A stretch of 64,000 nt of DNA from Xylogone sp. PMI_703 (taxonomy: Eukaryota; Ascomycota; Leotiomycetes). Positions 11,529 through 24,612 of the stretch are shown here, piece by piece. Position 1 is the first letter of the stretch; each line of letters begins with the position of its first letter. The notes beneath the pieces are model-generated. The model saw only the letters and a program-made list of their open reading frames with translations. It searched no databases and had not been told where the DNA came from. Where the stretch lies: assembly GCA_021399445.1 (NCBI GenBank), contig JAJTUQ010000005.1, positions 4,774,001 through 4,838,000 of the forward strand, given 5' to 3'. The translations under genes were made by a program, and so were the position numbers.

Positions 11529-14500
11529 TTATTGTAGATGAGTAGGCCACCTTGCAGTGACAGGTCCGCCATGGACCCAATTATCCCTTTGGCCGTCACC
11601 TCGAACTGGATCCCAACCCGCAGAAACTGGGCTGTTCGCCCGACTGCTCTGCCCAATGACTCTAGTCACAGGCCTGGGACTCATGGTCCCAGCACCCATT
11701 CGGGGACTCCTAGGCACACTTGTACCTCTCGTCTCGCGCCGGCCATTCATTCTCACTCTTAATTCTTCCACCTTCTTGTCTAGTTCACGTTGCAATTCCA
11801 CTCTCACTCGTTCAAGCTCGTCGGCTCTTTGTTTTAATTGAGAGATCTCGTAGCCATGCTGGATCTTCGCAATTTCAATAATATTCTCAGAAGCTTTAGC
11901 TTTGAGCTTCTCAATCACCTCTTGTAGATTCGTAACCTCCCGTGATGATTCTGCGGCCTTGTGAGATGCTTGCTGGTAGTTCTCGCGCATGAACTCAAAG
12001 TCATTTTGAAGATTTTTGAGGTGTGTCTGTAGCCTAGTATTTTCTTCTTCCAGAGTACGAATCTGCTCCCTCATCTTTCCATTCTCAGCGATCGCCGTCT
12101 CCTTGCTATTCAAAAGCGCATCTCGGGAAGATGCTACTTCTTTCTCCATATTTTGCCTTTCCTCCTTTAATCTCACGATCTCTGCGTTCCGTGCGTCTAG
12201 TCGGCCTTGGATAGTGTTACACCGCGCAACTGCCGCTTCCTTATCATGCTGGGCTTGTCCACGTTCGTTAAGTGCTTCTTGGTATTTCGGTTGGATCTTC
12301 CGAATCATATTCTCATGCCCCTTAAGCCGTGCTTCTAGGCTCAGGTTCTGCTCTTGGAGTCGTCGTTCAGAAGCCTCTCGTACCTCTAACTGATGCTGCA
12401 GCGCGGCAACCTTTGACTGTCAATCGATCCATCTTATGCCGCGTTAGGGCGAGCCTCAACTTACCTTTTCTAGAAGAACTGATACCTGCGAGGATTGTTC
12501 TTCATCTAGAGACTTTCCTTCTGCAATAATCTCTTTAGCATCGTCCATTATTGAGTTTGAGTCTGGTGCAGTCTCCTTTGTGGTTGTCTGACTGAGTAAA
12601 GACGGTTCAAGACTGGTTGGGCGCTGATTCAGGAGCGGACTAATAAGTCGTTGTCGTTTCGCTGATTCAATTTCCATAGAGTTCAACGATCCCTATTTTC
12701 TGTTAGTATATATCTTCAACGTAAAAGTGAGCGTGAGAACAACCGATCGTTTGAAGCTGGCCGGAGGATGAGCTGTCTGCGGTGGATTATATGACTGCGT
12801 CAACGGTTCCGGAAGTTGCTCTCGCTGCTCGGGCGGGATAGACCCTTCTGGGTAAAGCTGTACGTCTTCAATTTGGGGGAGGGAGGGCAATGGCCACTCA
12901 ACGTCTGCGTTGCCCATTAAAAATGCTGCTACACTTTGTGCGGCTTCATGTGGCTGTGGATAAGATGCTTCGAGATGCCCGATTACTTTCCTCTTTTCCG
13001 TGACTCCGTTTACTAGCAGAGTCCTCCGTTCAAGATTCTCTAGTGTTTTCGGAATACAGAGCTCAAAATGTTCCGGAGAGTTTGTCACTATTAATGAGAT
13101 CAACCGCACCGGTTTTGACCGATCTCTCCCACTAGACTGCAAAATGTTCATATACTGCTCTTTCTCGAACGTTTCATCGAATGCTATAATTATGGACGCT
13201 GAGCTGATTGAATATTTCGGCCCGCTATCCATAGTAGGAATAAGAGTAATTCTAAGACGTCCTTTCGGGGTGGGAGTAAAGGCAATCGGTAGGTCGGGAC
13301 GATAGTAGAGATAATGGTTAGCTTTGAAAATAGCACCCAGAATATCTACCATATGGCCGGGCCTGGCAAACACTGCAATATGGTCATCAAAGGATGACAT
13401 CGCATCTAGCAGTTCTCTGAGAAATAGGCATTTCGTGCTGATAGTCTCGGCCCATTTTGCCACTTGTGGCTCATTTAATTGGCTGGAATTCCCTTCATTT
13501 ATAAGGTCTTGATGGTCTGCAATTTTTTGCAGATCATCTATCATCTTATCCATTTTCTCTAATAGATTGAGTTCCACTTCCTCATTGTTGATAAAGGTAG
13601 TGATGTCCTCTCTATTTTGGGAGATCTTAGCTCTGTATACATCACGAACCATTGCCACCATGGGAAGCGGGACAATATATTCATTGGGTGCAACAAGGGG
13701 AAGAAGACTATTATCAACCTCCGGAGATGGTGGCCGAGAGGGGAGCGCAGCTTCCTCAATAACTGGAGACGACGGCAGAGCTTCCCTTGTGGAAAGGAGT
13801 TGGCTTACTGTTGCCTCATGTGGAACCTGAACTGTTGGTGGTATTGTGGACGCTGACCTTGACGCTGCTGCTGCGGCTACACCACTTGCTCTAGCCTGTT
13901 TAATCATCTCAGTAATAGACATCGATGGGCCATCTCTAGGGCTCTCGTCCGACATTATGTCATCCATTCTTGGATCTGGTATATCTAGTGGCCTTCCGGA
14001 GAGGATGTTGTAGTTGTCTCGTAATGAGACTGAAGATGGTTCAACCGAAAGGAATGTGGGCACCTCTATGCTTGGTAATACAAATTCCGAGTGCCTTATG
14101 TCGGTAAGATAACTAGCTGCTTCCTGATCTGGCACGTTTGAAACTTCCTTGGGAGAAGGAATTGTTGGAGTGTTCGACTGAACCTGGTTGGAATCACCTT
14201 TACCCACGTCCCCAGTGTGTGACTCTAGATGTAAGGGGCGGTGTTGACAAGTCAAAGAATATCCGATTGCTTCTTGAGATTCAGATATCAAAGGAGATTC
14301 TAAGTGCGATACTTCTGTTGAGGATGGAAGTTTGGCAATAGAGTCTTGAGACGTGAAATGAGTAGGTACCAGAGGCGATGTAACTTGAATATTGTTTAGT
14401 TTCTCTGCAGTTGGTGGTGAATCTATGCCGGAACGGGATTCTTGATGCAGTGGTGATGTTACTTGTGCAGCTTGCCAAGTTTCCTCACGGCTTGACTCGG

Positions 14501-16336
14501 GCACAGTGCCGGAAACGTCACTCTGGTTGCCCTGTGATGATAAGTGCTCTATAGATTCCGTCTCTACTCGTAGTGATGATAATGCTTCACTTCGCAAGCT
14601 AGACCCTAAGTTTGGAGGCGCTGCAACCTCGGCCTCTGACTGGTGAAGTGTAGAAGCTATCTCTACCGGGTCCAGATATGAAATTTGACTTTGCACTTCA
14701 GGTGTCTGCCCCTGTTGTGATCTATTCAGGTGGTTAGCAACCAAAATTTCAAAAATTTAAAACTTCAATTAAAATAAAGATATATAGTGCAATAGAATAC
14801 ATAGCTGACCTCGGCGTTACCTGCCCCTCAATTGCTTGAGGGCAGTCTGATGGAAGTTTTGAGTATGGGACTTGCGTAGCAAAGTTTAGGCTGGAAAATT
14901 CATAGCTCTCGGGTTGATGTGAGGGTTGAAGGTTGGTTGAGGGAGACTGATTGGCTTCCGGTTCGGACCAGCTACTTTCAATACGTGAAATGGGCGACTC
15001 AATCGGTGTCTTGTCTTGCGTATTCGTAGTGTCCGGTTGAGCTCCACAGAATGGCGTTTCTGGGCCCTTATCGCTAACCACAGATTGAGGAGTAACCACT
15101 TCTGTGGGATTTGTGGAAGCAAGTCGTTCTGGTTCAATACTAAAACGATCTGTAGATCTAACATCCGATGGAGGTTGTATTGGTGACCGCACTATTGACT
15201 TCAGTTGTCCAGTACCGTTCGTTACGGGCGAATCTTTGACAATCGCGAGAAAAGCTCTCTCGATGTTGTTTCTGGTTTCAGTATCAGACTGTATTGGCTC
15301 GTAACCCGCGTCTTTCACTGTCTCCGTACTCTCTTGCTCTAATTCATTAATTTTAGTGGGTGATAATACAAGACCAGATCTAGTGTTCTCAACAGCACTG
15401 GGCTGACTTTCTGAAACCGCGCCGCCCTCTAGTTGACTTGGTTGATCTGTCCCAGATATGCCAGTCTGCGAGAGAACGTAAGATTCAGGACCTCGCTGGT
15501 CCTGAGAGTCTGGGACGATGTAGCTGCCGCCTTCTAAATGTGCGGGCGGAGTGTTGGGAGTCTGGAGTGAGGAAAGGAGTTGACTTTGAGATTGAGTATG
15601 AGTAGAGGTCTGAGAAGAACTCGCAAATCTTGCATAGGCGTCGCGATCGAAGTTATCTGGGATAGGAAGTTCAATTAATATATCCGTACTTTTCGCTCTT
15701 GATTTGTGCGCCTCTTCGTAGCTATCCTTAATTTCACTCGGATATCTAGCCTCTTCAGCTGTCCCCTGAGAAACTGGACTGGCGACAGGAATTTCTGGAG
15801 AAACAACTCTTTGGCGCTTCTCTCCCGGAGCCTCTGAAAAGTCCGAACTCAGCTCAGAAGAAGATCTTCTTCGTTTCAAATCACTGCCTGCCTCTGAATG
15901 TGGCGATGGGCCTGGAATAAATGGTCCTCTTTCTTGAATGCGATTCTGCCGACGTTTCTTTTCCTCCCAGTCTAACAACGCCTGTTCTGTAAGGTGATGG
16001 CGTGGCTCCTATATAGAATATTGTTAGTAAATCACTCCCACTAGGCTTCATAATGTGGTGTCGTACCCAAGTTGGCGTGTAACTCTCTCCAGTCTCGGGG
16101 TTATCCTCCCAATCTATGCAATACTGAAGTTGCCCGTTCCTCACCCTCTCCTCTAAGACGTCCCTGACTTTGAAATACTGCGTCGCAGAGCTAGCCCTCT
16201 TCTTCTTTTCTTTCGACTTCTTGAAACGTGATGGCTGTGAGGGAGAATCTGCGAAGCCTTTGCTAGTCGCTTTCCTCTGCCTCGATGAACGTCGAGCACT
16301 TAGTCTCCCTACGCTAGCTGTCTCTGGGAATTCCAT
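11529..16336 (-). CDS. Chromodomain protein with HDA1-complex subunit 2/3 domain (CDP-2-like heterochromatin factor)
   Basis: Five exons (16336-16067, 16008-14821, 14711-12744, 12692-12465, 12416-11529) are all in phase 0 and encode 1513 residues. A chromodomain lies at about residues 54-105 (YFKVRDVLEE, YCIDWEDNP, TPTWEPRHHLTEQALLDWEE); its middle is spliced exactly at TW|EP. A long Ser/Thr/Gln-rich disordered region follows to about residue 820. At about 829-1105 is a region resembling the HDA2/HDA3 subunits of the class II histone deacetylase complex (NEYIVPLPMV, FDDHIAVFARPGHMVDILG, HYLYYRPDLP, WPLPSLPQI). After it comes a long heptad-rich coiled coil, about 1205-1430. Combining methyl-histone reading with HDAC binding suggests a role like Neurospora CDP-2 in the HCHC complex; that assignment is inference. 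The intron at 14712-14820 skips a first TAG acceptor for the in-frame CAG 12 bases on. The gene lies near a telomere-protein gene transcribed in the same direction. Confidence 0.88.
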
Positions 16337-19161
16337 TGATGTATGTGTGAAGATTCCGATGCCATGGTCAAACGTGAAGAAATAGTCAGTCGGAGAGGTT
16401 ACTAGAAAGAGGGTCTTCGGTCCTTTGAAAGCAGTGAATGTTGCTTGCTTTGTGGAATATTTTAAGACAATACCATATTCTAAGTTCCCTTAGATCTAGT
16501 AGCTTTGCGGGACCGGCCTTTCGTAAATCCGGCCGTGCCCTCACTCTTTCCACTGTAAGTGGAACCACCAGAATGTAACCTCTGTTCCTACTGACTATAC
16601 TTAGTCAAAGGAAAGATCTCCTCTTTCTGTAGTAGGAAGTTTGCCTGTTGTGAAATGATGGTGAATTTTATAAGGATGGGTTGGCCTGAGACCTGTCTGA
16701 GTGCCCATTAACGAGTGGCTCGGCGTGCAAGGCGTGTCAGGGACACGCGGCGTGCAACTGTATTACAGTAGGAGAACACAGACATTCAGTTCTGCGGTAC
16801 CGGGAACCAAAATGCAAGGGTTATGTCGCATTCTGAATATTCCTAAAATCCTTCAGATAAATCAAACTGTCGGGCATTGTGTCTCTACATATCCTAATCT
16901 TGCTATTTTATTCTATCCCCGGACGGCAACTGGGGAAACCAAACGTGACCATAGCTAAGAGTATATCTACTACGGAAGTCCCAGGCTACGATGCCCCATT
17001 CATATTTACTCCAGGATACTCGATAGACCCCGAACCTTTCGTAAAGATGGAAGTGGGTAGATATCTCGCATATTGACTTCTACTTTTAGGGATCAATGCA
17101 TGGTAATAGCACAGTCGACTAGACTGTCAGGATTTCCGGCTTCTAAAGAACTATATTTGTCAAGCGAACGAAAATATAGTCAACAAGAATTTGCCAGTCA
17201 TATAGAGTCAGATGTTTAGATAAAAGATACACTGTGTACGTGTTACCTACATTGGATTGAGCATGGGAGCAAACCCTCCCGAACGAAGCCAAGACATTTG
17301 AACAGATGATGTACCCTCCAATAGCATGGTGTGCGAAATTAAGCCCACTCCAAATGATATTGTGATTTGCATAATAGTGTTACTTTTTTGCTAGATGGAC
17401 TTTTAAGTTTCTCATATTATATAAAGGAATCGGCAATAGTTAACTTACCAAACATATGGCACTTGTGTTAAGAGTCGATCTGGAATAACGTATAAATCAT
17501 GAGTGGGGATCTTGACCACCTAGTAGTAAACGTATGTAAGTTGAGGCTCGACATATTGATGTAGTCGTTGTTGCTACGAAGTCAGTTTATGGTTTGATCG
17601 CGGTGGGTATGCTCTTGAGTGGGGATAGTACCGTAGACGACTCTACAATTTATAGTGCTACTGTGCCGATGATGAGACCAACAGATGAAATCCTCTCTGC
17701 TTAAAATGGTCCTCAAATACATACATATACCACCCCTCCCCCCCTTCTTTTCCATACTAGTGACATCTCGCCCACCCTGCCAAGAAATCCAAACCGTTCT
17801 ATATAATCCCAAATAAGAAAGTAGCAAATAGAGGAATAGCAAGGGCGCCTCCGTGGCAGAGTGATCAGGTCAAATTACTTTCCCATAGTTTGGTAGGGGC
17901 CAGTCCTAATGGTGAACTTCATGAAAAGCACTGCAATATTAGCGGAGATGTAGGGCATACAGCTTCCTCATGCGAGGTGACAGCTGTATGTGCTGAACTC
18001 CTTTGTCATTGCATTTCTTTTTATTCGGCTCTCTTTTTAAATCTAAATTACCTTTTTTTTCCTTCTTGAGGCATTGTCAGTTCTACGGATATACTCTTTC
18101 CGATAACTTCAGAGTCCCTCCACTAACATGAGCTTACATATGGCCCTACAATATAACATTGTCTCTTCAGAGAGTGACCTAGAATAAGCTAGGGACGTTA
18201 ATCATGGAGACTCTCCTGCTAAGCAAGGGCTTTCCCAGTATAATTAAGCCGCACAACTAAAACTAATACATACATAGCAATAAATGATCACTACACCTCA
18301 GAACAGATAACACCAAGAAGAGGCCGTGTATGATACATACAGGAAATAAGACGGAAGGGTAACTTGCATTTTGTTCCTGATGCAGCAAGCTCTATACAAT
18401 TGTGAAAACACAGAGAGAAATTACTGAGACTCACGGAATATAGATATGTGAAGATTCCACAGTCACAGCTGCTTGTTAGATGGATGCAAGAATGCAGTAA
18501 GATTCACGTCGACCAATTTTAGAAGTAGGGGCGAAATTGTAGGTCTTGGGTGAATATAATGTGATTTATTGAGGATAACCAAATAATTTTAATATATGAT
18601 ATTCTGAATTGCACATACTGATGTCCTCTCTTATGCACAGCTTGTTCCCAGAAACATCGCCTTTCTCTCTGCTACAAAGAGTGTGGCCTGAGGCGTCAGG
18701 TGGGCTGTTATTCCCGAAATGGCAACTACCTGGGAAAGTGGGCTGCGGGCCGTTGCGCTGCAATGGTCAAATTCCGAAAAGAGGGCTGATCGTCGCTTAT
18801 TTCAACGCCCAGATGGACGCCATTCGCGCAGGTCGATGCGACACTGCAACGTACAATGCTGTAATTACCATACAGAAACCGACTGCAGTGGTGTCTCCAC
18901 TGCCGTAGCTTAGCCACAACCTTAATCATGCAGTAACATAAGTGGACCTGTATTTTACTGAACTCGTCAGATATATTTTGTATAAAGATGCTGAATTATA
19001 GTCCATTATTGTATTAATACAATATAATGTATTGATCGCCATGATTCCGAACCCGCAATCGTTATACAAGTTGAGCCGGATTGAATTTTATACATTCCCG
19101 AATTAGCACCCCAAACCTAGTATATGCTATGCCCTATGTAACGCCAGTACAATGCCCCAAC
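16337..19161. other. Gene-free 2.8 kb between chromatin and telomere genes
   Basis: No protein gene is evident; frames up to about 100 codons (for example 18609-18908) lack family features. The left part is the promoter of the chromodomain gene and the right part the 3' region of the telomere-protein gene. A candidate structured RNA at about 17846-18022 is listed separately. Confidence 0.5.
17846..18022 (+). ncRNA. Candidate small structured RNA (possible Pol III transcript)
   Basis: A GC-richer block in AT-rich DNA. TATATAA stands at 17800-17806, about 45 bases before it. Near its 5' end is GTGGCAGAGTGATCAGG, similar to a Pol III A box. A strong stem follows at 17956-17990: CATACAGCT pairs perfectly with AGCTGTATG, and CCTC/GAGG pairs inside it. 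CTCCG near 17849 can pair with CGGAG near 17943, closing a larger structure. Runs of five or more T follow at 18018-18022, 18034-18038 and 18053-18060, fitting Pol III termination. I find no B box, tRNA cloverleaf, or match to 5S, U-snRNA, SRP or RNase P signatures that I know. The boundaries are guesses and the element may be a tRNA-derived relic. Confidence 0.3.
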
Positions 19162-22100
19162 CTATTTATCAGCGTTTGCCTTTGCAAGTTTTGCTAAGGC
19201 AACAGAATCCAAGTTATCATACCAGACCCTCATAGCCGCAATGTGCTCCTTTTCCATTTCGCCATATTCAACCGGCGGCCCACGAGTCTCCACATCATGG
19301 TCATTCTTGAAGACAGCCCAGCTGCTGGCTTCGTTCTGTTCTGACCGAAGTGCGAATCCCCTTCCCTTAACTGATATTACCTGAAAATTTCGCAGCAGAA
19401 TGCCATCGCCAGCCTGTACCACAGGAAGAGCGTCTTTGTATGGGCGGAAAACTTGAACTTGAGCTACTGCGCCGGGTCCTACGGACGGATCGGTGATATT
19501 GAAAGTTACCTGATACTGCCTAGGCCCGCCCTTGGCACGTTGTGGCTCAGGTGGTGTAGTTGTTGCTATTGCCAGAACGTCCAGTTTCTTATTTAGATGC
19601 AGGCGTAGCATCTTCAGCGACGTAAATTCACTTAGATCTGTTCGAAGAGAGCGGGCCAGCTTATGCTTTAACATAGGATCCGGGCTCAGCCCAGTCTGCG
19701 GCTTTGAAGGGGATTCAAGAACAGACATTGCCAATTCGACACTTGCATCATGACCCTTTGGTGTTACCTGTTTATCAAGGATTATGGGTTCTGACCTGTC
19801 CGATCGACCACTATGCTGACGAGTATGTCTGGAACGAGTATTCCTGATAGGCGTAACTGGTAATGATCGAACCGGCTCAGCCACTTCAATTGTGTCTTCT
19901 GTAACTTTCAGCTCCTCTTGGTCTCTATGCTCTTGCTGCTCTTGCTGCTCTTGCTGCTCTTGCTCCACGTGCTGCTCTTTAGAAGGATTCAATAGTGGGT
20001 TATCATTTGATACTACTTCCTTGAGATTCTCCTTTTGATTTTGCTCAACATCTGCTTCGTCGAGCTGAGGACTATGATGTGACTGTTCAAACTCGAGCTG
20101 TCTGAATGTAGCTTCTTGTAGATCAGCTTCGGTGAAGGTAACTTCATCTACAATAAGCTCACTAGTGGATTCCTTAGGATCTTCTGTAGCTGAAGTATGT
20201 TTAACTGGCGTCTCAATCGGAGTGTTCTCATCAGGTAATTGTTCAGCTTCAACTTCCTCATTTTGCGGCTCTGTAACGGGATCGGTAACAGCATCACCGT
20301 CTGGTGCGTTGCTTGAAGGAATCACTTCGGCCAACTCTTCTTTGAACTCAAGTATGGCTGTCGGTTTGTCAATACTGGATGGCTCGATGTAGACTTGATG
20401 CGACTCAGCCTCTCTGGCATCCGATCCTTCTGGTCCTATCTGAACATCACTGTCAATCGTGGAGTCTGCATGATCGATTTGCTTTTCAATAGATACGTCA
20501 GGCAGATCCTGTTCATTTACTTCAATGTTGGATTTAGGTGTGATCTCTTCCGCTATCTTTATGGAAGGCGACCCTTCAATACTTGTTTCAGAAAATGAAA
20601 TCTGAGATGCTAGTCGATCCTCCTGAAACTCCTGAGACTGTGATAGTTGCGTATTTCCTGGTGTTGGTAGTTGAGTATTATCTTTCTTGTAGATTTCGGC
20701 AGAAGACTCTTGAAGTGTATCGTCCGGCTTGGAAGTCTCGTCTTCTCGTATGGCCTCATCGTTGCTTCCGTCCCACTGGGAGATGGCTGGAAATGGTTCA
20801 GCCAAACCGGGGGAGGAATGGTCGTTCGCATCTTCTATAGGGAGATTTGATTCTAGATCGGCATGCTTCTGCAAAATAGGCGAGAAGCTAGCATCTTGGA
20901 TGGACTCATCAGGGACGCTATTCGCGTCAATCATATCAGTGTCTTCTTCGTTAGCTTTTTCAGATAAAGCTTCATCAATATCGTCCCTGGCCCCTCCAGC
21001 AATAGGAGAAGATAATCTAGCAGTATGGTGCTGTTCATATGCTTGGCGGGGACCTTGATTATTCGACGCTTCATCCGCATCATCCAACTGCTCATCTGAC
21101 ATACTTCTATTCTCTGTGACCTCATTCATCTCATGCACCTCGTCTTCTTTCTCCCTTGTCTCTTCCTCTTGCGCTTCCATCTCCTCGCCACCATCCTTCC
21201 TCTCTTCTTCGGCGGACATCGCTCGTTCTGATACATCGGGTTCATCGTCGTCCATTGAACCATCTGTAGCCTCACGTACTGATTTGGCCGGTATATCATT
21301 ATCTGACTCATCTTCGGAAGAAAGAAGGTCAATAACAACCGGCTCATTTCGTGCAATGGCGTCAAGTGTAGGCTGCTCTTCATCTTCCTCTCCTTCATAT
21401 GCCTCTTCCCCCTCCCATTCTTCCTCATCTTCTAGGGCATCGTCGTCTTCATCGTAACCTTCTTCACCTTCCGACTCATCATAATCTGCATCATCTTCAT
21501 GTTCCTGTTGATGCGATAAATCATTCCGGAAATCTGATGGTGCGAAAAGTCCCTCTTTTCTCTCTTCCTCTTCGATCTCTTCTATTTCATCAACTTCTTC
21601 GACCCCTTCCCCTAGCTCTTCTTCATCACCCTCGCCGTCTTCATCATAATAATCTTCCTCTTCTTCTGCATAGTCTTCCTCCAGTTCTTCATTTTCTTCC
21701 TCGTCATTAGATTGTTCTCGATCATAGCGATTGCTTTGTAAATCTCTGTCTATCGGCTGGATATTCCCCTGAGCCTGTTCACTTTTAGAAATTGTATTAG
21801 ATTCACCCAACTGCATATCGGCTTCGTGATCCTCTCTATCCAATTCTTCTTCCGAGCCTGCTTCCTCACCACTACTCTCGGTGAGATCAACGACCTGAGA
21901 GGACCGATCACTGAGGGATCTCGACATTAGAATAGACTGTGTTGTTGGAGGTTGCCTAGTCACAGGGTGAGTATCGGCTGGAATATTATGTGAAATAGGC
22001 GGTTCCGGGTATTCAGCATTTTGGGTGTTGATGTCCAAGTTATGAGTATGTCCAACAGATATCCCCATAGGAGATCCTTCTTGCCGCGCAACATCATCAG

Positions 22101-23703
22101 ATGCATTGATTTCAACTTGTTCTTCCGAGTAATGGTCTTGCATGTGCATCTCCACTCTTTCATCGTGGTAGGTCTCAGTAACCTCTGTGGGGATTGTAGA
22201 TTCTGTTACTTGATATTCATTGATAGCTCCCTGCCAATGCTCGCGCCTATCTTCGGAAGTAGCATGACTACTTTGCTGTAGCAAGCTAGTATCACCGAGG
22301 CTGATATCTGGCCCACCAAAACTTCGGTATTCTGATATGGTAAAGCCTACTTCATGGTCGTCTAACGCGACAGGGTATAGGCCATTTTGTTGGCGTCCAG
22401 AACTTTCTAGACTAACTTCATGCTGTTCATGCCAATTGATGCTGTTACTAACAATTCCTTGCTCCGTCTCCGCTGTTGCAGGTGGCGTATACTTCGGAAG
22501 AGGAGGCGAGGAAGTTTGGTTACCCGTAGTCTGAAGTAATGGGCTATCAACCTCAAGGCCCACAGTCTCACTCTGCTCTCTAGCACTATTCCTTTCAACT
22601 GATGCGGATTCAGCATCAGGAGGAAGAGTTTGATGTGGGGTTGTACGTGTGTTGGTAGTGTGCGCTTCAGATTCGGCATCCCTATCGAGACTTTTGCCAT
22701 CCTCAACCCCTTTTCTGACGGATTCTACATTCATAGGTTCTTCAAGATGTAGATTACCGGGAATATCATCAGATAAAGCCTCATTCTCTACTTCAATTGT
22801 CTGGCATCCTTCATCCATCATGACTGGAGTTCGTACTGGGGTTGGCATCTCTTCGGGTGCTTGAAGACTGGCTTGCATATTAGGCTCCTCCTGGCTTTCT
22901 TCTGTATCTGGGCTAGGTGACCGACTAGCATATCTCCATGAGGAGCTCAACCGAGTCCTTTTCCTACGTCTTTCCCGCATCACACTATCTTCTTCAGTGA
23001 AGGGATCATAACCCTGATCAAAGAGTGAACCATATGATTCTCTAGCGCGCTTGATAAATGCCGGAGATTTCCACTCATCACCGGGTCTCTCTTCCCTAGG
23101 AGATGTCGCGCCATTTCTATATGATGCTCCAAGAACGGATTCTGCTTGGGGTTCGGGTTCGGGTCCATCTTCAATAACTGATTGCGGTTGGGGCTGGGGC
23201 TCATAGTGGGGATTATCAATATCAATAACGCGAACTTCTTTTGAATCGGCTCCAATAAGCTATAACTCCATTAGCAAAGTTTCAATTAAACCGGCCGCTC
23301 TCAATCAGACCTGAAGCAAAAGTCGTTCATTGAACTTCAACTCGAACTCTATTCCTCTTCCCGGGGTCGATGTGGGATTATCATCTTTGAGCCAATCGAC
23401 ACCATCTAAACATAGAATAATTTCATCACCACTACTGATTCCAACATCTGTCACTGCTTTTGCGCTTGAACCGGAGAAATGCACTCTGACCTGTCCTCTC
23501 GTTCTCCGAAGACGGAAATCAGGTTCTGCAAGTAAAAACGATACCGAGCCGGTAACGGAGCTATAAGGCCAAGTGAGTGTAACTACAGCCTTTACTGATT
23601 TCGAAGATGGCTCAGATATTGATGGCGCTAGTTGCGCAATTGGAACGTGTGAAGTTGAGGGAAAGGCTGGTGATGCGCCATTCGTCATAGGCGCATCCGC
23701 CAT
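19162..23703 (-). CDS. CDC13/POT1-type telomeric single-stranded DNA-binding protein
   Basis: Two exons, 23703-23311 and 23259-19162, join in phase 0 to 1496 residues. The N-terminal part (about 20-145) looks like an OB-fold: LTWPYSSVTGSVSFLLAEPDF, RGQVRVHFSGSSAKAV, GDEIILCLDGVDW. The middle, roughly 1200 residues, is disordered and very acidic. Its densest Asp/Glu tracts are encoded at about 21.4-21.7 kb, and a Gln/Glu repeat (EQQEQQEQQE) at about 19.93-19.97 kb. The last 150 residues (about 1345-1496) resemble the Telo_bind OB-fold of telomere end-binding proteins: LKMLRLHLNKKLDVLAI, YQVTFNITDPS, VQVFRPYKDALP, GDGILLRNFQV, WAVF. The protein presumably caps telomere 3' overhangs or recruits telomerase. 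I chose the ATG at 23703 (MADAPMTNG) because the 93 codons open upstream look unlike coding sequence and family-like sequence begins just after it. Confidence 0.85.
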
Positions 23704-24612
23704 GGAGAGATCGTGGGAAATCACCTCCTGCATGGAAGGCGTGTCATAGTCTGCAGAAACTTGCAAATAATCTGAAGAAGTTACGATAACACCGAGTCTG
23801 TTCAGCACACTAATGATTATTTCTTTATTCATGGACAAATTGCGATGAGCCTGTTCTACCTGGGAGACGCGATGGAAGCGGTGGCTGTTGGCAGAATATG
23901 CAGGTCTACATGGGTATCGCGATTCCGACAAACAATATCCGATAAGAGAGATCGTTATTGTCCCAGACTGATACATGAACACTGTCTTCTAGTGCCTATT
24001 GTGGCAGTACTTGAGGTATTTTTCCAAGTAATGATCTAAATACAAGGCATTCTGCTCTTTACTTGTTCAGCCTGCTTACAGTTATGAATACTTGTTGACG
24101 CTGCATCTATGTGTTTTGCTGAGATTTTGAAATAGTTTTATGTCAGCTCATCTTCTCAGGAATAGGTGCGCTATTTTACTAGTTATAATTTTCCAGAGGG
24201 GTTTGGCTTCATTAAATCAGTTTTATCGAACTCTTTCCTTACAGCAGCACTAGTAACATGTACAGTAACCTAAGTTGGTCATCGTGGATAACAACTTCTT
24301 TTGGTATGCAGTACTTCACTGTTATTGTTTCTATGCCAAGAATGAGCTATTCTAGCATCTATTCACAAATCACACTGTGAGAATCGGATGGTGGCTTTAG
24401 TATATCTAAGTTCCATAGGTCTTCTGACGCGCTGTGAACTTGTGACAAGAGAACGATTGCCCCACTCACAGTGATGATTGATCGTACCGTATTTGCTATT
24501 GATTGCGACATCATCGGTATCGCCTATCGTATGAACCTCCTAAGTCCAACGGCGACCTTTCTCAACAAAGGAGGTAGACCGACCCAAGCTTTGTAAAATC
24601 TTCTTCTTCCAA
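23704..24612. other. Divergent promoter region, telomere gene and FMO
   Basis: It is 0.9 kb of AT-rich DNA between two divergent starts. The minus frame open upstream of 23703, to about 23982, is probably leader. No further gene is seen. Confidence 0.5.

Noticed and set aside
17846..17930. tRNA gene suggested by the A-box-like GTGGCAGAGTGATCAGG
   Set aside because: No B box (GGTTCRANNCC), no acceptor-stem pairing and no 7-base anticodon loop could be placed; kept only as a structured-RNA candidate.
23311..23982. Longer N terminus for the telomere-binding protein starting at 23982
   Set aside because: The extra 93 codons look like translated leader; a natural start MADAPMTNG at 23703 precedes the family-like sequence.
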